Shown here piece after piece: positions 24,337 through 31,172 of a stretch of 50,061 bases of DNA; position 1 is the stretch's first letter; each line of letters begins with the position of its first letter. The translations under genes were made by a program, and so were the position numbers. This stretch comes from Chitinophaga pinensis (GTDB lineage Bacteria > Bacteroidota > Bacteroidia > NS11-12g > UBA9320), in NCBI GenBank assembly GCA_945907065.1, contig CAMDSC010000017.1, positions 1 to 50,061 of the forward strand, read 5' to 3'. The notes under the pieces are model-generated. The model worked only from the letters and a program-made list of their open reading frames with translations. It made no database searches and had not been told where the DNA came from.

Positions 24337-26440
24337 GATGTGCTTTTAATAAGTCGTCCTGAATATTTTGAGGCACATGGCTATAACCCGAAAATTTATT
24401 ACTAAACGAACCCTTACCCTGTGTCATTGACCTTAAGGTGGTTGAATATTGATATAATTCAGCTTGAGGAGTTTTAGCTTTTATTACCTGATAATGTCCC
24501 GCACCTTCCATTCCTAAAATTACGGACCTTCTTCCCTGTAAATCGGTTATAATATCGCCCATAAGTTCTTCCGGAACTTTTACTTCCAAATCCTGAATAG
24601 GTTCCAGTAAACGTGGACTTGCATTTAAAAAAGCTTCTTTAAACGCATGACCTCCGGCTATTTTAAAGGCTATATCATTTGAATCTACAGCATGCATTTT
24701 ACCATCATATACCATCACTCTTATATCACGGGCATACGAACCTGTTATGGGGCCGTTTTCCATCACTTCCATAATTCCTTTTTTGATTGAAGGTAAAAAT
24801 CGCATGTCAATTACTCCACCAACAATGCAGTTATAAAAAATTAATTTTCCGCCCCAAGGCAAAGTAATTTCTTCTTTTCCTCTAAGTTGGAATCCTTGCG
24901 GTTCAGGCATTCCTTCAAAATAAGGTTCGATTTTTAAATGCACTTCACCATATTGCCCACTACCACCGGATTGTTTTTTATGACGGTAGCTGGCCGTGGC
25001 CGAGCGTTGTATAGTTTCACGATATGAAATTTTTGGAGCTGAAAATTCTACTTCTACCCCATATTCATGATTCAAAATCCATTCTACTATTGAGAGATGA
25101 AGTTCGCCCTGACAACCAATCAACAATTGCCGTACTTCACTATTAAAGGATACTTGAACGGTTGGGTCCTGGCTATGAATTTTGCGCAACACCTCACTCA
25201 TTCGTTCTTCATCTTTTTTGTTAGCAGCATTTATGGCTTTAAGTATTCTTGGCTCGGGAAACTGTATTGGTTGAATAGTTATCTTTTTTTGAGAGGAATG
25301 AAGAGTATCGTTTGTTTCGGTTTGTTTTAGTTTTAGCGCAGCTCCAATATCCCCTGAACTAAGTTTCAAAACTGGTTCCCGTTTGTTTCCATCCATTATA
25401 AACAATTGATTGATGGTTTGCTCATCGCCTGTTCGCGAGTTAATTAATTTATCCCCCGGTTTTATTTCGCCCGATTTCACTTTAAAAAAACTTACCTGAC
25501 CCAAGTTTGCTTCAAACAAAGTCTTAAAAACAAACAAGGCCACCGGTTTAGTTGGGTCGCTTTTTATTTCATCACCTTCTAGGCTTTGTTCAGGTTTTAG
25601 TTCGGAAGCAGCAGGAGCTACATTATCAATAAATCCCATTAATCTTCCGCTTCCCATATCTTTAAGTGCCGATACACAGAAGATAGGAAATAATTCGTGA
25701 TGCAACATTCCTTGTTTTATTCCTTCGCGCATTTCCTCTTCATTTAGTGTTCCTTTTTCAAAGAAAAGCTCCATAAGTTGTTCATCGTTTTCAGCCGCTT
25801 TTTCTACCAATTCATTGTGCAAAGCTTCTGCTTTTTCAAGTTCTTCTTTTGGTATTGGTAGCTTTTCAGGTTTACCGCCATCAGGTCCAAACTTGTAAAC
25901 TTTCATTTTTAACACATCCACAATAGCCCTATCTCCTTTTATTTTAATTGGGTATTGCATCAACATTGCATTTTTCCCAAATGCATTTTTTATCGATTGA
26001 TAACTATCTTCAAAATTGGCATTGGGATGGTCAATCTGGTTTATAACAAAAAGGGTGGGTTTCCCCATCCTGTCAATATAATTCCAAATAATTTCGGTAC
26101 CCACCTCTACGCCATGCACTGCATTAATAACCATGGCAACGGTATCCGCTATACGCATGGTGCCGGCTATTTCGCCAATAAAATCATCCAACCCCGGAGT
26201 ATCAATCAAATTTATTTTATAATTCCTCCATTCGGTATGCAAGGGTGTTGCAAATATTGTAGTTTCTCTGTCCTGCTCAACCTGATGATAATCAGATACT
26301 GTATTTTTGGCTTCTACAGTGCCTCGGCGGTTAATAATACCCGCTTCAAAAAGCATAGTTTCTGCCAAAGTGGTTTTACCACATTTATGCGCCCCAACCA
26401 ATGCTAAATTTTTGATGTGTTTTTCGTCATATACTTTCAT
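24311..26440 (-). CDS. EF-G paralog (EF-G2 type) lacking the catalytic histidine
   Basis: 709 residues with the five-domain EF-G layout: GTPase (about 1-270), domain II (295-380), III, IV (about 475-595, SYRETIQRSA) and V. The P-loop is GAHKCGKT (16-23). The G3 motif reads DTPGLDDFIGE (81-90), with Leu where canonical EF-G has the GTPase-activating His in DTPGHVDF. The switch I segment is DRETTI instead of ERGITI, and G4 is NQID instead of NKxD. These are hallmarks of the FusA2/EF-G2 clade. In Bacteroides thetaiotaomicron an EF-G2 paralog has been reported to support translocation without GTP hydrolysis, so this is probably an accessory translation factor for starvation. It is not the main EF-G. 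Confidence 0.9.
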   Translation of the reverse strand: MKVYDEKHIKNLALVGAHKCGKTTLAETMLFEAGIINRRGTVEAKNTVSDYHQVEQDRETTIFATPLHTEWRNYKINLIDTPGLDDFIGEIAGTMRIADTVAMVINAVHGVEVGTEIIWNYIDRMGKPTLFVINQIDHPNANFEDSYQSIKNAFGKNAMLMQYPIKIKGDRAIVDVLKMKVYKFGPDGGKPEKLPIPKEELEKAEALHNELVEKAAENDEQLMELFFEKGTLNEEEMREGIKQGMLHHELFPIFCVSALKDMGSGRLMGFIDNVAPAASELKPEQSLEGDEIKSDPTKPVALFVFKTLFEANLGQVSFFKVKSGEIKPGDKLINSRTGDEQTINQLFIMDGNKREPVLKLSSGDIGAALKLKQTETNDTLHSSQKKITIQPIQFPEPRILKAINAANKKDEERMSEVLRKIHSQDPTVQVSFNSEVRQLLIGCQGELHLSIVEWILNHEYGVEVEFSAPKISYRETIQRSATASYRHKKQSGGSGQYGEVHLKIEPYFEGMPEPQGFQLRGKEEITLPWGGKLIFYNCIVGGVIDMRFLPSIKKGIMEVMENGPITGSYARDIRVMVYDGKMHAVDSNDIAFKIAGGHAFKEAFLNASPRLLEPIQDLEVKVPEELMGDIITDLQGRRSVILGMEGAGHYQVIKAKTPQAELYQYSTTLRSMTQGKGSFSNKFSGYSHVPQNIQDDLLKAHHAATATSE

Positions 26441-26622
26441 AACTTTTCTAATTAATTTTATCCTGCATTATACCTGCAGCAACATGCGATACAGCCGCAG
26501 CTTATGAATTACATTACATCAAAGGAAAATAAAAATTTGCAAATACAAAACGTTTTTTAAACTTAAAAAACTGAAATATATCAGTTTTGAAATTCGGGTA
26601 ATTAATGCATTAAAAGAAAAGG

Positions 26623-29070
26623 CTAAATTTTTAGGAACTTAAATATTTTGCAAAAATAAGGACCTGAAACTGCAATAAAATAAGTACCCGATTTCCATGT
26701 TTCTGTATTTATTATTTCTAAACCTTTTTCTAAAAAAGTTTGTTGAAACACAATCTCTCCTTTTGCGTTGTTTACTTCTAACTTGTCAATAATGGTTCCT
26801 CCATTAAAGTTTAAAGCAAGTTTAGTATCAAAAGGATTGGGCCAAACTGATATCTTATTTATAGGATTGAATTTTAAAATTACTGGGCCAAAGACTTCAC
26901 TTACCCCGTTATAATCATGCTGCGAAATACGATAATAATTAAATGAACAAGCTACAGGTTTATCATCAATAAATGAATAATTAAGAATAGCGCTTGAATT
27001 GCCTGCTCCTTTTATTTTTCCAATTATTTCATAATTTCCTTTTTGCGTTTTTCTTTCAATGCTAAAATATTCATTATTTAATTCGGTTGCCGTTGCCCAT
27101 GAAATAAAAGCGGTTTCATTAACTAAAGTTGCCTTAAGATATAGAAAGAACACAGGTAGAGCACCTCCAGAGCCTACACTAAATGGCGAGAAAGTAACTA
27201 TACCTGATCGGGAAATTGTATATGGGTCAGACCCTGAAGCAGCTCCGGCAGTTGTTGAATTCCATGCCCCTGAACTAAAATGCGATAAATAGCATGAACT
27301 ATGATCGAATGAAGTTAATTCATCCGAAGCATTCCATTGAACGGTTAAAGTAACATCTGAACCACCGGTAGTTTCTTCTGTTATTGTCCAAGTTTTATTT
27401 ACTGCATTGGCAGTAAGTGCTGAACCAACAGTACCTGAATCTAAAACATCATTGGTGGCAATTATCCTAAAATTATCTGCAGTTCCAGCATTTACAATAT
27501 TTACAGGATTAAAACTCGAAACGGAAGGACCGACAGGAAAATCGGTAGAGGTTGTAATATCATTGCGTTGCAAATATCCTGTACCATCTGTTACAATAAA
27601 ATTGGAAGCCGTTGCCCCACTAATAATTGCACCACTCGCCAATATTAAATTATTGGAGCCAAGTGTTATTTTGCCTGCCGTGAATGTTAAGGTTCCACTT
27701 ATTATAGGTGTGCCACTTAAAGTAAAACCTCCAGCATTATTTAATTCAATATTTTTAATAGATACTCCAGAAATGGATTGGTTACTTCCTGTCATTTGTA
27801 TTTTTCCTGAACCCGTATGGCTTCCTGTTCCTGTTATATTGCCACCAACAGTTATTGTGTTTCCACCATCAGCTAATGTGCCTGAAGTTAAAGCAAGATT
27901 GCCGCTAATACTTCTATTACAAGAACTTGGGAAGGAAACACCACTACTATTATTTATTATTAAGCTTTGTGGGCCGCCTGAACTTGGAAATTCTGCCGCA
28001 GTAATTGTTTGAGGAGCGTTTCCGTTATAAGTTAAAATACTATTACCACTATATTGTATGGTACCCGTTCCAGTTAATGTAACCGTGGTTCCGCTATTTC
28101 TTGAAAAATTACCATTAATAGTTAAAGTTACACCATTGTCAACTATTATAGTTCCACTGTTTAAAGTTAAATCATTTAATGTTTGATTAGATGAAAACTG
28201 AAATATTCCTCCATTAACAGTTGCATTATTTGTTGATGGCAAAGTTCCTCCACCAGATTTATTAAGCTGTAAAGTACCTCCCAAAACGGTGGTTAATCCA
28301 GCATAGGTATTAGTACCCGTAAGAATAATAGGTCCCGACCCACTCCCTGTTATTGTTAATCCGGCTCCACTACTTCCTGTTATTACTCCTGAAAAAGTAC
28401 GGCTGCCACTTGTAATATTATTCGTAATCGTTCGGGTAGATGAACCAATATTATTTGTCATATTCCAGATATCCGCTCCGGTGCCCGAAAAAGTAAAATC
28501 ACCTCCAATAGTTAAAGAGGTGACCGCAAAGGTGTGCGATCCGGTAGAATGAATTATTCCTCCATTAATTGTAAGTGCTCCGGATCCTAAAGATTTTAAC
28601 CCAGAAACCTTAATGGTTCCAGTATTAAGTGTTAATCCCCCAGTGTAAGCATTGGGTTGACTTCCAATATCCCAAGTACCCGTCCCATTTTTAATAAATC
28701 CCGTTCCTCCTGCGGTTGATATAGCTTGATTATTAAAATCTAAATAACCACTACCATCCACATCAATTGTTCTAACATTTCCATTTGTTCCTAAAGTTCC
28801 AGCAGCGGTAAGTGTTGCAGTAACCCCATTATTTACTTTAATATTTCCAATTGAAGTTGTAGCAAAAGTTACAGAAGAGTTCGCAGTAAACTCTGTATTT
28901 GAATTACTTACCCAAGCATTTGTAAACGGCCCTGATCCTGAAGTTCCCCAATTACTAGCAGTCCAGCTAGCAGATGAGCCATTAGTATTCCAAAATAATT
29001 GTGCCAAACAAACTAAAGGCATTATCGAAAAAAGAAAAAGTAAGCTTACTAAAAAGGTTAGTTTTTTCAT
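26623..29070 (-). CDS. Secreted beta-strand-repeat protein with T9SS sorting domain
   Basis: 815 residues. A signal peptide (1-23, ending CLAQ) is followed by a Ser/Thr/Gly/Asn-rich region (about 25-600) with several passenger-associated transport repeats: 'GTWDIGSQPNAYTGGLTLNTGTIKVSG' near 130-155 and 'GTNTYAGLTTVLGGTLQLN' near 255. These are typical right-handed beta-helix strands best known from autotransporter passengers. A typical Bacteroidota pre-sorting region follows (LKATLVNETAFISWATATELNNEYFSIER), then a type A T9SS sorting domain (about 742-815, ISVWPNPFDTKLAL). It is a probable surface or released beta-helix protein with unknown target. The downstream A/T-rich gap holds nothing else. 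Confidence 0.88.
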   Translation of the reverse strand: MKKLTFLVSLLFLFSIMPLVCLAQLFWNTNGSSASWTASNWGTSGSGPFTNAWVSNSNTEFTANSSVTFATTSIGNIKVNNGVTATLTAAGTLGTNGNVRTIDVDGSGYLDFNNQAISTAGGTGFIKNGTGTWDIGSQPNAYTGGLTLNTGTIKVSGLKSLGSGALTINGGIIHSTGSHTFAVTSLTIGGDFTFSGTGADIWNMTNNIGSSTRTITNNITSGSRTFSGVITGSSGAGLTITGSGSGPIILTGTNTYAGLTTVLGGTLQLNKSGGGTLPSTNNATVNGGIFQFSSNQTLNDLTLNSGTIIVDNGVTLTINGNFSRNSGTTVTLTGTGTIQYSGNSILTYNGNAPQTITAAEFPSSGGPQSLIINNSSGVSFPSSCNRSISGNLALTSGTLADGGNTITVGGNITGTGSHTGSGKIQMTGSNQSISGVSIKNIELNNAGGFTLSGTPIISGTLTFTAGKITLGSNNLILASGAIISGATASNFIVTDGTGYLQRNDITTSTDFPVGPSVSSFNPVNIVNAGTADNFRIIATNDVLDSGTVGSALTANAVNKTWTITEETTGGSDVTLTVQWNASDELTSFDHSSCYLSHFSSGAWNSTTAGAASGSDPYTISRSGIVTFSPFSVGSGGALPVFFLYLKATLVNETAFISWATATELNNEYFSIERKTQKGNYEIIGKIKGAGNSSAILNYSFIDDKPVACSFNYYRISQHDYNGVSEVFGPVILKFNPINKISVWPNPFDTKLALNFNGGTIIDKLEVNNAKGEIVFQQTFLEKGLEIINTETWKSGTYFIAVSGPYFCKIFKFLKI

Positions 29071-29168
29071 AAGAATAAGAATTAGTTAAACAAATCAATG
29101 AATTTCTAATTAAAATTCAAATTTTTTTTAATTTTCTGTCCAATACTGTCATAAAAAATTAACTCAAA

Positions 29169-29203
29169 AAAAAAGCTTTCAGTATTTCACTGAAAGCTTT
29201 TTT
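29169..29203. terminator. Bidirectional intrinsic terminator next to tRNA-Val
   Basis: A perfect 15-bp stem (AAAAAAGCTTTCAGT at 29169-29183, its complement at 29189-29203) encloses a 5-base loop. It ends in a T-run on either strand, 10 bases beyond the 3' end of tRNA-Val. Confidence 0.88.
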
Positions 29204-29213
29204 AAATTATTAG

Positions 29214-29288
29214 TGGGAGCTACTGGGTTCGAACCAGTGACCCTCTGCTTGTAAGGCAGATGCTCTGAACCAGCTGAGCTAAGCTCCC
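29214..29288 (-). tRNA. tRNA-Val (anticodon UAC)
   Basis: 75 nt reading leftward: acceptor GGGAGCT paired with AGCTCCC and discriminator A, D-arm GCTC/GAGC, anticodon stem TCTGC/GCAGA with loop CTTACAA (anticodon TAC), variable loop GGGTC, and T-arm ACTGG-TTCGAAC-CCAGT. All stems are perfect. The genomic 3' end reads CTA, so CCA is added after transcription. Confidence 0.97.
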
Positions 29289-29301
29289 GTTTAGAGGGCT
29301 G

Positions 29302-29332
29302 CAAAATTATAGGAATTTCTTTTTAATCCAAA
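29302..29332 (-). promoter_or_regulatory. Promoter of tRNA-Val (consensus -33/-7)
   Basis: Reading leftward, TTTG (29332-29329), exactly 19 bases, then TAATTTTG (29309-29302) gives a perfect match to the Bacteroidota TTTG-N19-TAnnTTTG promoter. The mature tRNA starts 14 bases beyond the -7 element. Confidence 0.82.
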
Positions 29333-29409
29333 TTTTTATTTAATTATTTTTTTTACTCGCAACAATTAGTCGTTATTTCGGTTTAAATCAAGTGAGAAAA
29401 TAAAATAAG

Positions 29410-29417
29410 TACATTTG
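29410..29417 (+). promoter_or_regulatory. Putative -7 element of the ECF sigma operon
   Basis: TACATTTG matches TAnnTTTG, 30 bases before the TTG start of the sigma gene. I see no good -33 TTTG at 19 bases, so the promoter may be weak or use the operon's own sigma factor. Confidence 0.35.
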
Positions 29418-29446
29418 CCCTCCCTAAAAAAACAACTTCCTAGCTG

Positions 29447-29986
29447 TTGGATATAGCTCAATTTGAAATAGTATATAAAACCTACCAACCAGCCTTGGTT
29501 AATTTTGCTTTTTTTTATCTTAAAAATGAGCAGGAAGCTATTGATACCGTTCAAGAAGTGTTTATGACTATTTGGGAAAAGAAAGACACTTTTTTAGATA
29601 CCAAAAACCCAAAAGCCTACTTAATGACCTCGGTAAAAAACCGCTGTCTTAATAAACTGACTCGAAAAAAAATCGAACAAAACTCAGTCGATATTTTAGA
29701 TGATATTATAATTAGTCCCGATACAACTTTATCAAATATTGAGGCAAAAGAAATGGAAGCCAAAATAAAAACTTTACTAAATAATTTGCCCGATAAGTGC
29801 AAAGAGATATTTATTCTAAGCCGGTTTGAGCAATTGAGCTATAAAGAAATTGCTGGGCTGCTAGATGTTTCTGTAAAAACTGTAGAAAACCAAATTAGCA
29901 ATGCTTTAAAAATACTTAGAAAAAATTTGTTTACTTTTTTGGCATTGGCATTCAGCATTTTACAAAATACTATAAAAAACTTATAG
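29447..29986 (+). CDS. ECF RNA polymerase sigma factor
   Basis: 179 residues. Sigma region 2 spans about 8-75 (FAFFYLKNEQEAIDTVQEVFMTIWEKK) and region 4 about 115-165 (LPDKCKEIFILSRFEQLSYKEIAGLLDVSVKTVENQISNALKILR). The C-terminus is an unusually hydrophobic tail (LFTFLALAFSILQ), a feature of the Bacteroidota-expanded ECF group. The start is TTG at 29447: an in-frame TAG at 29441 leaves only CTG or TTG before the domain begins. It leads a sigma/peptide/FecR/TonB-receptor/DUF4249 operon, so it should be controlled by the FecR protein through signals sensed by the receptor's STN domain. Confidence 0.93.
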   Translation: MDIAQFEIVYKTYQPALVNFAFFYLKNEQEAIDTVQEVFMTIWEKKDTFLDTKNPKAYLMTSVKNRCLNKLTRKKIEQNSVDILDDIIISPDTTLSNIEAKEMEAKIKTLLNNLPDKCKEIFILSRFEQLSYKEIAGLLDVSVKTVENQISNALKILRKNLFTFLALAFSILQNTIKNL

Positions 29987-30036
29987 GGGTAAGGGAGTAA
30001 AAATGTGTCTTAACTAATATCACTTAAAAAGCAATC

Positions 30037-30192
30037 ATGGAATTCGCAAAAGGAAATGTTATAGCAAGGTATATTTTGAACCTGTGCAACACAGAAGAAA
30101 AAGAGTACATGCAAGGATGGTTGAACGAAAGCCAATACAATCGCTACATCTACAACCACATTGCCCAGTCTCTTACAGAAGTTAGTAATTAA
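30037..30192 (+). CDS. 51-residue peptide resembling a FecR N-terminal domain
   Basis: A small ORF with an ATG at 30037, 50 bases after the sigma stop, ending 5 bases before the FecR start. The peptide begins MEFAKGNVIARYILNLCNTE and continues with EYMQGWLNES. The pattern 'xxARYxxxxxxxEExxxxxxWL' matches the N-terminal, sigma-binding part of FecR-type anti-sigma factors, and the FecR that follows has the same kind of start (LLIRYMDGEVTTEE). It has no membrane segment. It could be a stand-alone sigma-binding peptide or the remnant of a duplicated fecR. Support comes from the tight spacing and the family-like pattern. Confidence 0.55.
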   Translation: MEFAKGNVIARYILNLCNTEEKEYMQGWLNESQYNRYIYNHIAQSLTEVSN

Positions 30193-30197
30193 GCAAA

Positions 30198-31163
30198 TTG
30201 GATTACAACGAAATCTATAATCTCTTAATTCGTTACATGGATGGCGAAGTAACAACTGAAGAAACAGTTGTAATGGAAGAATTATTGAGAACGGATGCCT
30301 ACTGGAAAAATGAGTTTGAAATTTTAAAAACAATCAATCAAACTGCACCAGATTTGATAAATCCTCAAACCGATTCAAATTGGGAAGCTCTTAAATCACA
30401 AATTTCAATAACTAGTCCTCGCAAACCAGTTAATTATTGGTTATCGTTTTCAAAATATGCCGCTGCGGCGCTAATTATTTTTGTGGCTGGATGGTTTTTA
30501 TTAAAACCGAACAATTCTGAATTTTCAGCATTCAATAACGGGAACACTTATAAAACTGGGGCAAAAGAAACCCGCTTTATAAAACTGGTGGATGGCACCA
30601 AAATAATTTTAAATGAAAACTCTAGTTTAATTGTAGATAATGATTTTAATAAAACTAACAGGCTTATAACACTGAAAGGTGAAGCATATTTTGAGGTTGC
30701 TAAAAACACTAAAAAGCCCTTTATAGCAAATAGCCTCAATACCTATACAAAAGTTTTGGGTACTACTTTTGAAATAGAAGCCCATGCGGTGAACAGTATT
30801 GAAGTATGTTTGTATGAAGGAAAAGTTGAATTTAGTACGGCCATTAATAAAACTATTTTGTTGCCTGGCGAAAAACTAGCTTGCTCACTTAGCAACAATT
30901 CTATTGAAAAAATTAAAGTAAACAATCTTACCAAAGATAGTTGGATTACCAGCCTTTCTTTTAAAGACGCTTCCTTGGAAGAGATTGTGGGAAAATTAGA
31001 ATCCCTATACAAAATATCCATCTTAATACCTGCCGATAGAAAAAACGAACACTACACAGTTTCGTTTGAAGGCCTTAATCTTCAAAGTTCTATCAAACTT
31101 TTAGAAGAACTTACTGATTCTAAAATTACAAAAAAAGATTCGTATTACATCTTAAATCCATAA
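30198..31163 (+). CDS. FecR-family anti-sigma factor
   Basis: 321 residues. The cytoplasmic N-terminal anti-sigma segment (1-70) is followed by one membrane helix (about 82-98, AAAALIIFVAGWFLL), the periplasmic FecR domain (about 110-215, ETRFIKLVDGTKIILNENSSLIV, LGTTFEIEAH) and a C-terminal DUF4974/STN-like domain (about 250-320, FKDASLEEIVGKLESLYKISI). It would hold the sigma factor inactive until the TonB receptor signals. The start is TTG at 30198; an in-frame TAA at 30186 leaves no upstream ATG, and the first internal ATG would cut into the domain. Confidence 0.93.
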   Translation: MDYNEIYNLLIRYMDGEVTTEETVVMEELLRTDAYWKNEFEILKTINQTAPDLINPQTDSNWEALKSQISITSPRKPVNYWLSFSKYAAAALIIFVAGWFLLKPNNSEFSAFNNGNTYKTGAKETRFIKLVDGTKIILNENSSLIVDNDFNKTNRLITLKGEAYFEVAKNTKKPFIANSLNTYTKVLGTTFEIEAHAVNSIEVCLYEGKVEFSTAINKTILLPGEKLACSLSNNSIEKIKVNNLTKDSWITSLSFKDASLEEIVGKLESLYKISILIPADRKNEHYTVSFEGLNLQSSIKLLEELTDSKITKKDSYYILNP

Positions 31164-31172
31164 TTTTACGGG

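Noticed and set aside
25955-26407. 150-codon rightward ORF opposite the EF-G2 gene
   Set aside because: It lies fully inside the EF-G2 GTPase domain on the other strand and has no recognisable domain.
27407-28012. 201-codon rightward ORF opposite the beta-strand-repeat gene
   Set aside because: It is antisense to a low-complexity Thr/Gly/Ser-rich protein whose codon bias opens the opposite frame; no family or start signal supports it.
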